Source: Picochlorum sp. 'celeri' (Eukaryota > Chlorophyta > Trebouxiophyceae). Taken from it: a stretch of 64,000 nucleotides of DNA. Each line of letters opens with the position of its first letter. Within the stretch, counting starts at the first letter, position 1. Positions 11,221 to 23,337 of the stretch are shown one piece after another. Below the pieces are notes generated by a model. It made no database searches. It was not told where the DNA came from and saw only the letters and a list, made by a program, of their open reading frames with translations. Both the position numbers and the translations under genes were made by a program. The DNA is taken from positions 744,001 to 808,000 of the forward strand of contig JAACMV010000011.1 of NCBI GenBank assembly GCA_010909725.1, given 5' to 3'.

Positions 11221-13066
11221 TTACAATTTTCTTATTTCAACCTTGCATCTTTTGCAGATTGATTCTTCAATTGATGCCTTTTGATTTATGTAAACATGAG
11301 CAAAAGTGCCAGCAGTTGAACCTTTTGTCAATCTGCCAGGGTTGATACAAATCACCTCCTCAGAGTTTTCCGTTAGATTTTTACCAGAATGTTCCGAATC
11401 TAATCTCCTAGACTGAATTGTCGTCGGCTTTGCAAATGCTGCCAATTCAGACGGTGTCAGGAGAATTTCAGGCAAGGCCACAAGCTCTAAAGTGTTTGAG
11501 CGACCTACATCCAACGCTACATTCTCAGCGGGCGGGTACATGGGGTAGTAGCTTCTCTGTGACAATATCTGCGACGCCAAGCTTGTCATGCGATCCACTG
11601 GTCCTGATGATTTGGAGATCTCCTCTCTTGTGGATGACATGAGCCAGTCAATGGAGGAGCAGCCCAAAACGGTCCCATTATATCTGCGGGCACATACCGA
11701 TACTTCAAATACACAAAATCCACGAATACAATTGTCTATAAATATCTTTCATACCTGATGGTGGATGGATTTGAGATACTTAAAGTCTTTGGATGATCAG
11801 GAACAGAGAGTGGACCCTGAGGGAAAGCCACATCATGGTGCACATCCCGGACACTGGGCAAGAGAACAACTTTTGTGTCTGTATTTTGATGGAGAGCCTC
11901 CAATTGACCCACGATTTTGACATCAAATATATCCTCAAAAGTTACGTCAACAAGGCCTCTGCCAATATCTGAGTGATCCTCATCAACAAATGGTCCCAAG
12001 AGTAGTAACACTTCTGGTTTCTCTCTTTCACAATACTGAATCAAAGCTTTCAGAGGTTCGTACATCAAGTTATCAGCTGCAGTGAAGGGCCCCGAAGCGA
12101 CGACCATGCTGAATGCCTTTGTTGTAGCACTCCTGTCTACTGTAAAAGGCAAAGTGCTCAGCATTTGCTCAGCAACTATGCAAAAACCAGTCGGATTCTT
12201 CCCCCGAACAGCAACGATCTGACCAGGAAAAATCCTGTATTCACTACAAGAGCTGAGGTCCAATCTGACGCGAGCGCCTTTCGATGTAGCGATCGATCCC
12301 TCAAGAATGACTGATTGTGGATTCAGGCGACTGCCCTCAGTGTCACAACAAATTCTCCCACAAAACAACGCCATATCCTGACATGCAGACGCAATTGAAT
12401 GAACTTTACAACCATGCGTTTTCTCAATTCCTTCTTCCATCGACAGAATCCGTTGCTCCAAATATCCTACTCTTCTCGACAGTGTGTTCATCATGTACGT
12501 GCTCTGACATTTCCCGTTCAAAATTTCCACCTCAGAGATACCCTGCCCATTGCTATCTCCTTCGAACTCTAACTCGGCATTAAATACACTTTGCAAACAT
12601 CCGTTGTGGCTCTCAAATGAGCTCTCAATGCGATCTGAGAGGGCATTTGATCTGGCAACATATGGGGATATCTTCTGAGCTCCCATTGCATTCACATCTG
12701 GCACCTTCTTTCCGACATCCATTCTGCATCACACCACACAATTAGCGAACCGATGAATCGATTGCATCTATCTATGAATACAAGTACGCACTCGTCCCAT
12801 TCAGTCTTGGCAAAGACCGATTTGGCCTTGGATTTTGATAACAAAACCGCTTGCTCTCTGGCAAATGCATCCACATCCTCCAAACACACAGACGTATTCG
12901 ATTGCCTTGAAACTGTCATAAATTTATCAAATAATCCAACGAGCTTTTTCGTCTCAAGACCCATGTCTTTCGCGAGTTTCCCGAGCTCCTCAACAACGTC
13001 TGCTGGAATGTCCTTGTAGACAGTAGATCGCTGCATAAGCAGCTTCTTCAGTCTAACGTCGGTCAT
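11221..13066 (-). CDS. POLA2: DNA polymerase alpha subunit B (primase-associated)
   Basis: Regulatory B subunit tethering primase to Pol alpha in replication initiation. Exons 13066-12792, 12723-11755 and 11683-11221 give 568 aa. The N-terminal helical domain carries ADVVEELGKLAKDMGLE. An OB-fold region follows (SVILEGSIATSKGARVRLDL, FPGQIVAVRGKNPTG), then the inactive phosphoesterase domain: MVVASGPFTAADNLMYEPL, EVLLLLGPFVDEDH, VVLLPSVRDVHHD and the C-terminal YNGTVLGCSSIDWL with QRSYYPMYPP. Length matches the family (~570-600). It is divergent from RPB10, with a 287-bp shared upstream region. Confidence 0.95.
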
Positions 13067-13353
13067 ATTTTTGCTTTCTATGACTTGTGCTCTAAAATAA
13101 ATTCACTCTACTCTCCCCACGGAGACCATCCCAAATTTGAATTGCCGCAGGCTTGGGCGCCCCGGGAAATACATGCCTATGTCATGTGATCCCATCGGGT
13201 AGATGACTCGACCGATTATCTGGACAAGACATCTCACGTGGCCCTGGGGTGAAGGTTTCACACAATCTCCCTCAAAGGTGACCATCTACCTCGTGACAAA
13301 TCACTTTGCTTAAAAATATTGGAGCAGCAGCAGATACAGCATCGCCCATTGAT

Positions 13354-13642
13354 ATGATTATCCCAGTGCGCTGTTTCACGTGCGGTAAAGTGATAGGGAA
13401 CAAGTGGGAGACATATCTAGATTTGCTCCAATCAGAGTATTCTGAAGGGTATGATATTGAAATTTATGATGTATGAGGTGTTTATCCGGCCATTTGATTA
13501 CCCAGTCTCGTGATACAGGGATGCAATGGACGCCCTTGGTCTCAATAGATACTGCTGCCGTAGAATGATAATGACGCACGTCGATTTGATTGAGAAATTA
13601 TTGAACTACAATATTTATGAGCGTTCCTCAGACGCAACGTGA
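13354..13642 (+). CDS. RPB10: RNA polymerases I/II/III common subunit RPABC5 (Rpb10)
   Basis: Small zinc-binding core subunit shared by the three nuclear RNA polymerases. Exons 13354-13448 and 13519-13642, separated by a 70-nt intron, give 72 aa. The first zinc half-site is in [19 protein letters not shown] (CX2C) and the second in NRYCCRRM (the CC pair), followed by the invariant [13 protein letters not shown]. This is essentially the full family consensus and length (about 70 aa). The stop is 95 nt from the convergent HDH stop, and the gap contains a TGTAA palindrome. Confidence 0.97.
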
Positions 13643-13717
13643 GAACTGTTGACGTGTGAAGTGTTGCGATTCAAGGCATGCGGTGCTGTCCTTTTGCTTG
13701 ATATGTTTAGATTAGAG

Positions 13718-13729
13718 TGTAAATTTACA
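13718..13729. terminator. Palindromic TGTAAATTTACA, bidirectional polyA signal candidate
   Basis: A perfect 12-bp palindrome in the gap between convergent RPB10 (stop 13642) and HDH (stop 13738). It reads TGTAA 76 nt downstream of RPB10 on the plus strand and TGTAA 9 nt downstream of HDH on the minus strand. Function is inferred from the green-algal TGTAA convention. Confidence 0.5.
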
Positions 13730-13737
13730 GCTATGGA

Positions 13738-15309
13738 CTACTCAATACCAAGACGCAAAGTTACAGCCCGTCTGTGGGCATCCAGGCCTTCTACCTCGGC
13801 CATTTTTGCTACATGGGGTCCAAGGTTCTGCAAGCCTTGGTATGTGAGGCTTTGTACGGTCATTTTCTTTGTGAACGCATCCAAAGACACGCCGCTATAC
13901 ATCCGAGCATACCCATATGTAGGAAGGACGTGGTTTGTTCCCGACGCATAATCTCCTACGCTTTCTGGCGTCCATCTCCCCAAGAAGACCGATCCAGCAT
14001 TGTCCAGCATTGGGAGCACTCTTTCAGCATTCTCTATATTGACAATGAGATGCTCTGGTGAGTACAGATTAGAAATTTCTACTGCTTTTTCGATGCTGTC
14101 CACTGAAAGTATTCTGCTATGAGAGAGTGCTGTCATTGTCACCTCTGCTCTGGGCAGCAGGCTACACTGGTACTCTACCTCTTTGCGCAGGGCTTCGACA
14201 TCGACACCTGGAAGAGCTATGAGTATCGCTTGGCTATCTGGCCCATGCTCTGCCTGGGATAGTAGATCGAGCGCTACATGGGATAATGGTGCTTTCTCGT
14301 CTGCAATTACCAGCACTTCAGATGGTCCTGCAGGCATGTCAATGGCAACCATCGCCTCGCTGTTCTGCAGCAGCATCTTTGCAGCTGTGACGAATTGATT
14401 ACCTGGTCCAAAAATCTTGTCCGTTTTTGGGCACGTCTCCGTCCCCCATGCCAAAGCTGCTACTGCCTGTGCCCCTCCTGCCTTCAAGACATGAGTCACA
14501 CCAGCTTTCTTGGCACAGTACAAAACTTCCGGGGTAATACTTCCATCTGATCGTGGAGGAGTCGCTAAAACAATCGTCTTACAACCCGCCAAAGACGCTG
14601 GAACTGCCAGCATCAAGGCTGTGGAAGGCAATACTGCACTGCCTCCAGGCACATACAAACCGACAGAATTGATTGGTCTACTTACTCTGCGGCATGTCAC
14701 ACCCTCCATTGTCTCCACCTCGATGCCATCAGTCTTTTGAGCTTCGTGGAATTTCCTAATATTGTCATATGCAACGTCAAAAGCTTTTGTGACCTCTGGG
14801 TCTAACACTGGGTCTGCCAAGTCCTACAACCCAACGATTTCAAAATTAATCCATACCTTCCAAAGCCAACCCACTGTTCTCTTCTCAACATCAAAATATA
14901 CGTACCTCGATAGGACAGCATGCCTCATTCAACTCTACCCTATCGAACTTCGCAGTGTAAGCCTTGACGGCACTATCACCCTCAGTTCTCACAGCATCCA
15001 CAATCGGAGAAACCTATAATCACATCAACATTCCCAATCGCACTTCTTTGATTGATTCAGCACATGCTACCATCGTACCGTGTCCAATATAGACGTGAAG
15101 TCAATCCTCGGCCTCGCTAAAACTGCTGCCAAGTCTTCCGTCTGTAGAGTCTCAGCATCATAAATTTCCATCATACTGTCTTTAATAGCATGTAATTTTG
15201 TGTTCATTGCTGGTATACGGGCTGAAATCGACCCAGCGCTGCCACCATACACGCTCTTGGACAAGAAGAGACGAGTGCGAGAAGCACCAAAGGTACTTTG
15301 AAATGACAT
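13738..15309 (-). CDS. HDH: Histidinol dehydrogenase, probably plastid-targeted
   Basis: Catalyses the last two oxidations of histidine biosynthesis (L-histidinol to L-histidine, NAD+, zinc). Exons 15309-15079, 15013-14906 and 14823-13738 give 474 aa. The ~35-residue Ser/Arg/Gly N-terminal extension looks like a transit peptide. Motifs seen are [28 protein letters not shown], the zinc-ligand region [12 protein letters not shown], the catalytic [17 protein letters not shown] and a histidine near the C-terminus. Histidine synthesis is plastidial in plants and algae and absent in animals, so the gene argues for an algal, plant or fungal host. Both introns lie in the first quarter of the gene. 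Confidence 0.95.
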
Positions 15310-15519
15310 GAAAGCACGTAGAATGAAATACGTACACTTGTTATATATGTATTCGAATCAATGGGCGTGTGTGTACTTGGATGGTTTTGTACTCTGTTCA
15401 GACCCAGTCGATCATCCGCGGATGGCCATGGCCAGTTGGGCATGGGAATTGATTTCGAAAATCTGGGGGCGGATGGATAAAAATGCCTGCTATCGGTGAT
15501 CAAGCATAGAAAGTTTGCA

Positions 15520-17476
15520 ATGAAAGCAATGTTGCAGGAGTCTAGAACGGCAAGATGGTTATCATCTGGCATTGTCGCTCTAGGATTGGTTCTTCGGCTT
15601 TGCCTGGGAACTCACTCGTATTCTGGTGTGTTTCCCTGTCCTGCGCATTTTTAATGCATCTCAGGCTGATATATAGTATTCATGTTGTGCAGGGAAAGGT
15701 AATCCTCCGATGTATGGGGATTACGAGGCCCAGAGACATTGGATGGAGGTTACTTTGAATTTGAAAGTCAAAGACTGGTGGGTATGACGCTATGATGTGC
15801 ATGATGTGCGGCACGGCTGACATTTGGAATGCATTTGTATGACAGGTATATGAATACTACGGAGAATGACTTGGGTTATTGGGGCATTGACTATCCTCCA
15901 TTATCTGCGTATCAGGTGTGTGTCTGAAAGAGACCCATTTTCAGCAAGAAGACACTACATGTAGTATTGATTGCAACTTTTTGTCGCAGAGTTGGCTGAG
16001 TGGGAAATTTGTGTCCTTGTTCGACCAAAGATCAGTTGTGTTATTGGATTCTCGTGGATACGAGAACGCATCCAGTAAATTGGGCATGAGATTGTCTGTG
16101 ATTGCTGCAGACCTGTTAGGTATGAACTCTTGCTTCTTTTCGTGTTTTGGTCGATCCCATAGTTAGCATACATACTGCAGTCTACATACCGGCTTGTCTG
16201 GCACTGTCTTCGACGATTCCACTCCTTTCTGAGCGAATTTTCGTGTTGCTGGTGTTGGTGTGCAACCCTGCTGTGTTGATTATTGACCATGGCCACTTTC
16301 AGTACAATGGGATAGGATTAGGATTAACGGTATGTTGCATAATTATTGTCCAGCTTTTATTAACAAGATTCCTGAAATCGAAAGTACCCAAATGTGCAGA
16401 TTGGCGCAATTTTTTGCATTGTTACAAGGAGATATCTCATGGGATCAGCATTATTTTGCTGTGCACTCAACCACAAACAGATGACTCTGTATTTTGCTCC
16501 AGCTGTATTTGTCCATTTATTAGGAATGTGCTTGAAGGAAAAGAAGATATTGGGGAAGGTAGGTTACGCAATCATTCACCATGCATGAGAAAAAAGCCAT
16601 CATCATATCTTGTGGAATTCATGCAGGCCACAATGCTTGCACGGCTGGGTGCAGTTGTGGTGGTATCGTTCATCATTTGCTGGATACCATTCATAGGGTC
16701 GATGGAGATGATTCAACAAGTTATAAAGAGAATATTTCCTCTCCAAAGAGGGTTGTTCGAAGATTATGTAGCAAATTTTTGGTATGTCTTGTCTGGAGAA
16801 CAGCTTCAAATAACTGAGCATCTCTCACAATAGTTATCTGCTATCCAGGTGTGTCTCTTCGTTGGTATTCAAGTGGAAAAAGTATATTACAGGTGCTCAC
16901 CTGGCAAAAATGTGCGCGATAGCAACAATGGTTGCTTCTCTCCCAAGCCTGATCATGGAGGTCACCAAGCCATCTAGAGAAACTTTCATTTTGTGTCTGA
17001 TGAATACGTCGTTAGCTTTTTTCCTATTCTCGTATCAAGTTCACGAGAAATCCATTCTGATTCCTTTGATGCCAATGTCCATTCTCATGTATCCATCGAG
17101 ACGTACATCTAGTGTATATGCCTTGAATATTAGTCTGATGACAATGTATCCTCTCTTGAAGAAGGATGGTCTTCTCGGGCCATATTGGGCTATGCATGTT
17201 CTTGCACTGAGTTTTCAATACTTTGGAAACCAAGAGGGCTCTTTTAGTGGGAAATGCAAATTGACGAATATACGATCGATACTTGAGTTTGCTGTTTTCA
17301 GCCCGTTGGTTCTTGTAGGCATCTTTTTGGTGCATGTGTTCTGTGTCATAGCACAGCCATATACGACAAAAGAGTATTTTACAGATGCAGTCATTATGGC
17401 TGCAGGATTTGGCTTCCTCGTATTGCAACTATTGATCGGGAATATTAGGCAATACATACAATGGAAAGCAAATTGA
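15520..17476 (+). CDS. ALG6: Dolichyl-P-Glc:Man9GlcNAc2-PP-dolichol alpha-1,3-glucosyltransferase (ALG6)
   Basis: Adds the first glucose to the lipid-linked oligosaccharide in the ER lumen (GT57). Exons 15520-15625, 15693-15777, 15846-15915, 15990-16119, 16181-16329, 16400-16558, 16627-16781 and 16849-17476 give 493 aa. Motifs are [40 protein letters not shown] and [16 protein letters not shown]. About ten hydrophobic helices alternate with short loops. For exon 5 the acceptor TGCAG before 16181 was preferred over one 18 nt upstream because it makes a 61-nt intron like the others. Homologue ALG8 is less likely: the [14 protein letters not shown] block is ALG6-like. Confidence 0.9.
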
Positions 17477-17482
17477 CATTCT

Positions 17483-19177
17483 CTAGCCATCGTTCATGAT
17501 TCTTTCTGTCTCAAAAATAACCACACCAAACAATTTTAAGACAAATGCTTCTGTATCCTCATCCAAGACTTCATTGATACTGTCGATTACTTCGCTGGGT
17601 GATTTGTGAGAGACGAGCTGCTCAAAAACAAACTCGCAGAATGATGGCTCCTCCTCTCCCATCAAGTCACGGATCTTCTTTCCGATCCACTCTGCAGAGA
17701 AACGTATATTACTCAGACGATGATTGCAATACATAGTTATTCAGGAATGTACGCACTGGAAATTTTGCTGTGAACACTCTTCCCAGCAACATCAAAATAT
17801 TCCCATTTGATATCATACTTGCTCAAATCCTCAAGGGTTTTAGGTATTTTTGACATGATACTCTTCCTGATATTTTCAGATCTTGATCTGCTTTTTCGAT
17901 CCTTTCCAACTGCCATTTCTTCCTTGCTATATTGTATGGGAATCAACTTCTTCTCTTTTGCATCCATGTCTTCCTCATCAAAAGTGACTGCTCTCTTTCC
18001 CTGCTCCTTTCTCTCTGCTATTACAGGCTTCTCGGGAACCTTCCTAGTCGTCTTTGCTTTCTCTTCCTCCTTCTTCATTCGCTCCTCTTCGAGCAAGTCC
18101 TCTTGAAGTTCTCTGTCTTTGCGCTTCTTTCTCTCTGCCTGCTCTCTGCTATTTCTATACTCGGGACGAAGATGAATTGGTGTATTCTCCTCTGGATCCA
18201 AGCCTTCGTTGTCTGCATATATCTGTCTCTGCCGCTCTTGTGCAAGATCTCGTTTCTTATCGCTTTCCAGCTCGCATCTCTTGAGCCTCTCTCTGAATAA
18301 AGAATTTCATTGTCATGCAAACAGCAACTAACATTCAGATGACAATATACATCACACCTTTCATTTTTCTCCAACGCCCACAAGGCATCTTGCCATCTAT
18401 TAACAGTCCTAGTTGGCTTTCTCCGAGACTTTTTCGGTGGAACCACGTCCACTCTGCAATGCAAACCACGATATCACAAAAACTACACACATGATGCAAA
18501 CACCTACACATCTCACCTTTCTGGTTCAACTGGCTCGGCATTCAAGGAAGAAAGAAATGCAGAGGCAGCTGCACTGGCATCTTTCGCAACGGAATCCGCC
18601 ACCACCTTCCGCTGCCCCACCAATTCCTGAATCCTCTCCTTTGCTTTCGCCTCCACATCTGCAGGTACAACAGATTCTCCCACGGCAGATTTTTCAGCTC
18701 TCATAGCCGTCACTAGCTGTTCCGTACTCTGCAATGTACATATATATTATTCACACGTCGACCCATATCCTACGCAACATCGAACAGCATACCTTGTTAA
18801 ACCTCACCAGCAAGGTCTGGCCATCCACCACAAGCCCTTGAAGCAACGTCTCAGCAAGCATCACCCCTTGCGCATTATGGAACGTGACGAAACAAAACCC
18901 CTTTGTCGAGTCAATATATGGCCGAAACACACGAATACTACCACAGCATTCCAAAATCTCCCTCAAGCTTTCCTTCTCCACTGTGGGGGCAACCTTCCCA
19001 ATCCACGCCGTAAAGACCTTTCCCCTTCCACTACCAACGTATCTCAATCCCTCTACAAATAATATGATATCAGTCAGTGGGTCTATATCTCTACTCACCC
19101 ACGATCGTCTATTTCATACCTTGAACGCCACCAAATCCACCAGGTGGGTACAAACCAGGAGCAACCTGCGACTGCAT
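17483..19177 (-). CDS. RBM25: RNA-binding protein 25-like splicing regulator (RRM + PWI)
   Basis: U1 snRNP-associated splicing and 3'-processing regulator. Exons 19177-19120, 19052-18793, 18728-18517, 18453-18358, 18292-17757 and 17691-17483 give 456 aa. The order is diagnostic: an N-terminal RRM (VFTAWIGKVAPTVEKESL, KGFCFVTFHNAQG) at about residues 30-105, a long Arg/Glu/Lys-rich charged region, then a C-terminal PWI domain (EWIGKKIRDLM-like start, FCEFVFEQLV, VLDEDTEAFVLKLFGVVIFE). It is about half the length of human RBM25 (843 aa) through a shorter charged region. The TAG stop is only 6 nt from the convergent ALG6 stop. Confidence 0.9.
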
Positions 19178-19391
19178 TCCTACCAAACACGTGAGATGAT
19201 CATTATTATCAATATGTAACAGGCAAATTCCATGCACGTGAATGGAAATTTTTGTCCCAACATTCATAATAAGGAAGAAGAAGACCAATTTCCCTTCATC
19301 AAATTCTCAGATCTACAGGCTCTCCGGAACATAAGCAATACGTTGTTGTTAGTAAAGAGAACAAGGTACCAAGCAAACAAGTTGCTATAGA

Positions 19392-19983
19392 ATGGCGTCG
19401 GAAATCAAGGACATCCCGTTGGATTCAAGCGTGACAGTGAAGACCAAGGGTGGCCAGGTACGTTTGTCCTGAATCGATATCCTACGAGAGAACGATTATC
19501 ATCAACAAATACCTAGATATGTAGGTTATCAAGCAACAGAAGTATTGCAATGGTATAGACGGGTGCACTGTTCTTCACAAACCCGGTGCCAACCGGTTCC
19601 ATATGAATATCACACTCGTCAGGGATGAGTTCATTGACAGCATTAGCGATGTCAAGGAGCCCTCTGGGGTGAGTGGAGAAGATTACATTCCTGTTGTGGA
19701 CCCGGAGCGTACCAAGTTGAGGGAGAGCAAGGCAGTCAGAAATGCACAAATTGAAGCTGATAAGATTGGTGAGGGTGTTTCGGAAGAGGCTCAATGTATT
19801 TTCAATGCACTGTCCAAGACATTGCCGTGCCGTTGGAGAGGGAAGAATATTATTGTTTTAGAAGAAGTAGAGATTGCTGAACCATACAGAGTAGAGGATT
19901 GCAAGAGCTTGCATGCTGGGGATTCTACTGTGCAAGTCCGAGTACAAAAAGTGCTGGATGAGGAGAGGAAAAAGTTGAGTTAA
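19392..19983 (+). CDS. LSM12: LSM12-like protein (LSm + anticodon-binding-like domain)
   Basis: Cytoplasmic RNA-associated protein; animal LSM12 bridges ataxin-2 complexes. Exons 19392-19457 and 19525-19983 give 174 aa. The N-terminal ~70 residues form a degenerate LSm fold (SSVTVKTKGGQ). The C-terminal AD domain is clearer: EEAQCIFNALSKTLPCRW, then GKNIIVLEEVEIAEPYRVED ending in a helix, matching the family signature of CRW-KNI followed by I-PPY-VENCK. Length is close to the family (~195). TGTAA lies 28 nt after the stop. Confidence 0.88.
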
Positions 19984-20010
19984 ATGTATGTACCAGATGT
20001 GAATTATATT

Positions 20011-20015
20011 TGTAA
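20011..20015 (+). terminator. TGTAA polyadenylation signal of LSM12
   Basis: TGTAA is 28 nt downstream of the LSM12 TAA, within the 122-nt gap before the next plus-strand ATG. Confidence 0.4.
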
Positions 20016-20105
20016 TGATACAGGTCTGAATGTCTTGGTATAATAGATCGCATGTATACAAGTACCATGCATATTCACGTTCACATGTAAATCGTTTGGT
20101 ATGCA

Positions 20106-23100
20106 ATGCACATCATGTGTGAGACCATTTGGTCACATTCCTGTGATTCGTGTATGGACTATGTAGTGTACAGGCGTCACTCATTGTTGCTACAATCTAA
20201 CTATAATTTTGGTGTGGTATACGCGGACGCATTCTACCGTATCGCTGAAATGACACGCATGACGTCTCTCCATAGCTTTCGACGCTGTCGTGTGCACAGA
20301 TTGCAGAATGTACGATATCCGGATATTTCGTCACATCGAAATCGATATGAGTGTACAAATCGATCTATTCATCGATTGAACTCTCATTCAGAGGACAAAG
20401 GTGAGTGGAAGGGATGCACTTTTTTAAGCATGTCAAATGAAACCCCTGATTATCATGGGATACGGCCTGTCTCTTTGGATTAATTACAGTAAGTGAATGT
20501 GTAGAACCTATTTGGGGAGAGGATATATCTGAGGAATCTAGTGTCAGTTCGCTGTCCTGGCTTGAACAACAAGGTATGCTGGCCTTCTGGTCGTTGGCGC
20601 CTCGTACTGGATTAATTGGCAATGGTTGGTGCCTGTAGGAAATATCATTGAGGAAGCTGCTGAAGTCGAGGCGGAAGAGGAGCAGCTTGCTGCATCGGTA
20701 GGCATACATGTGAGAGGGGATACTGTGTTCCGAGATGAAGTGCTACGAAATGAGAAAGATGATTCTCGCATCCATTTTCATAGGTACTGTGGTTCAACCA
20801 TCGTATGCAGGGTGATACATCTCACTGATACATATTGTTTACCTGTAGAATGTTGCATGCGTGTGCTGAGCGAGGGGATTTTACCCAAGCAGAGAGTGTC
20901 ATACGGCAGATGAATGAGAGCAATCAGCTTCCTGGTCCAAAGGCATACCACGCTCTGGTATTTAGTTACGTGAAAGGAGGCTATGCTCGAGGAGCTTTGA
21001 GTGCCATTCGGACAGAAGTCGGTAAAGGTAGGGTCGCACTGGCATCATTGACCGGAATGTTTTGTTGATCTGACCCAGCAATGTATTGCAGGCATTCGGC
21101 CCCTCCCTCAGACCTATGCATCGGTAGTTGTTGGATTTCTCAGGGAGGGAGATATTGAGACAGCTGTGGCGGTATATGCTTCAAATAAAAGGGCTGATGT
21201 CCCTTATGAGGGAAGTTGGAGGGCGCTTTGTTCTGCATTGTTTAGTGCTGGAGACTACGAAAGGGCTACTCAGATCCTGAATCAGGTATGTTCTGTTGGT
21301 CACCTTGATCCCATCATCTTGGGTTTTGTCTCACTCGTGAACAAGACATTGATATATATATAGGGTGAAAAGGAGGGTCTCAAACCGGATGCTCGGATGT
21401 ATCAGGCCATGATTCAAGCAATGTGCCGAAAGGGAGATCTTGAGGAATCCATACAACGCCTAAGGGAACTCTCTGCGCTTGGTCAGTCTCCAGACAAACA
21501 AATACTCAGTGCTGTCACAACGGCACATGCTCTTGCTGGCAAAATGAAGGGTGCGAGACAATTTTATCTTCCTGAATGATTTTCGGACGACCAAACATTT
21601 TGTGCTTTTTTTCTTTTACTTTGCAGAGGCCGAAGGTCTCCTAACGAGTCTGATAAATGCACCAGGGACTCCATCTGCGATGGCGATCGGATCTATCAAT
21701 GCAGTGCTTCAAGTACGACTTGTACAATTTACATCCTCCACGTACAAATAATGCTTTACCTCCTTGCTGGTGCAGATGTACCTACGAGCCAAACTTGGAA
21801 AAGAAGAGCTCGCAGAAAGAATATCGATGCTCCGACAATTAATGATTAAAGGAGGGATGACGTTGGATAGAAAAGGATATTCGCTACTTCTGGAAGCCAG
21901 CGTTCATCTAGAGGACCCAAAGGTACGCCTAATGCTTCATTGGCCCTTCGATATTTAATACTAACGTACTTGCGTTGATTCTGTTCAGGTTGGCTGGTTG
22001 GCCTTCCAATCTCTGCAAACCCAGCCTCGTGGGAGTATGCAGTATCTCAAAGACAATGTGATCGCTGACTTTTTATTCGAGTTGAGGTACGATTACTATC
22101 CTCCCTCTATAGTTTTGTCTATCATTACAATACATACGATTGCTGTTGTATTTGCAGTATGTTTGGAGAGCCCTCAAAGATCGACACGGTCCTTGCCTCT
22201 ATGACTACAGAGAGAAGAGAGTTATCCAATGAGATGATGATCGCTGACGATACAGATCGAACTTTCATCACTCGATGGCTCGACACGATCGACACAGCGG
22301 ATGTCAATCCTACCAACTTTATTTCAATCGACGGAATCAACCTCGATTCCAGCTCACTGTGTGCAATCAACGAAAATGGTGAGGCACTAGCACCCACTAA
22401 GATGAGCGTTCGTGAGCTTCGAGCTGAGCTGGCTGCAAGACAATATCCTCTGCGAGGCAACAAGAAAGAACTCATCAAGCAGCTGCAGGTTCGTATATAT
22501 CCTTTGGATGGCTTTTTGGGTCAGAAAAAGCGCTGACGCTGTTTACTTTTATGTTCTACAGAAAGCTAGAAGTGAAGCAGATATCGAGAATAGCGGTTAT
22601 TCAGCCACAAGGATCTCCAAGGCAAAAAAGGTGTGCCAGACTTTTTTACAAGATCTCATCATGTTCGAACCTATAGCAAGGTTGCAATAATTACGCAGGT
22701 TGATGTCATTATTGCTGAAGAATCGTGGAGCGTAGGAAACTTGGAGGCACAGAACCTTTATGAGGACGAGCGGGAGGTTTTGGCTGAGGACGAAGACGAC
22801 GAGACAAACACGGATGAAAATGAATTCGAGGAGGTACAGTAGACGATTGTATTTACTTTGCCCATCATCTAATGGACACCCATCGATCTTTGTTGATTTG
22901 TAGGGAACAATGAAGAGGAGGGCTGAAGAAGATGAGGAGGACGATGATTTTGACTACGAAGATCGCGTTTTTTCAGTGATGCGAGCTCGCGGTAAAAGGC
23001 TTGATTTTCATGAGAACGCCAACTTCAATCATGATGATCCCGGGGTTCATGAGGTGCGAACTTGGTCACCATAGTCTTACGTCTTTGGGTGCATTTGACT

Positions 23101-23319
23101 TAAATTTACCGTTATTGTATGCAGGCTATTCTACTCCTTAGAAGGGTGCTGTCGCTGGGAGCACAGCCTACAAATGGGGATGTTGCATATCTGATTAGTA
23201 AAGTTGCGAGCGAATCGGACCACCTTGCAAAAGAATTAAAAGAGATCCTGGATGAAAATGCGATCGTCTTACAAGATGATTTGGCTCATCAATTCAATCA
23301 ATTAGTTGACAAAGAGTAA
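20106..23319 (+). CDS. PPR and SAP domain protein, pTAC3/PAP1-like
   Basis: Candidate homologue of land-plant pTAC3 (PAP1), an essential accessory protein of the plastid-encoded RNA polymerase. Fourteen exons (20106-20400, 20490-20573, 20639-20783, 20849-21027, 21092-21285, 21364-21550, 21627-21712, 21776-21922, 21989-22086, 22158-22488, 22562-22630, 22699-22833, 22904-23053, 23125-23319) give 764 aa. Contents in order are a basic leader that may be a transit peptide, a tandem helical-repeat block with PPR-like spacing (KAYHALVFSYVKGGYARGAL, ARMYQAMIQAMCRKGDLEES), a SAP domain near residue 540 (MSVRELRAELAARQYPLRG, NKKELIKQLQ), an acidic stretch and a helical C-terminus. Domain order and the acidic tail suggest pTAC3; exact orthology is inferred. 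The start is uncertain (ATGs also at 20115, 20250 and 20259). Confidence 0.7.
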
Positions 23320-23337
23320 AGTTAGATAGTCGATCTT

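Noticed and set aside
16120..16162. A 43-nt intron in ALG6
   Set aside because: The TGCAG acceptor 18 nt further on keeps frame and gives a 61-nt intron like the others.
20305..20325. ATATCCGGATAT palindrome and nearby ATCGAT clusters
   Set aside because: Inside the first exon of the pTAC3-like gene and only 12 bp; expected by chance.
22660..22680. tRNA B-box-like GTTCGAACC
   Set aside because: Within an intron with no matching A-box or cloverleaf; no tRNA gene found in the window.
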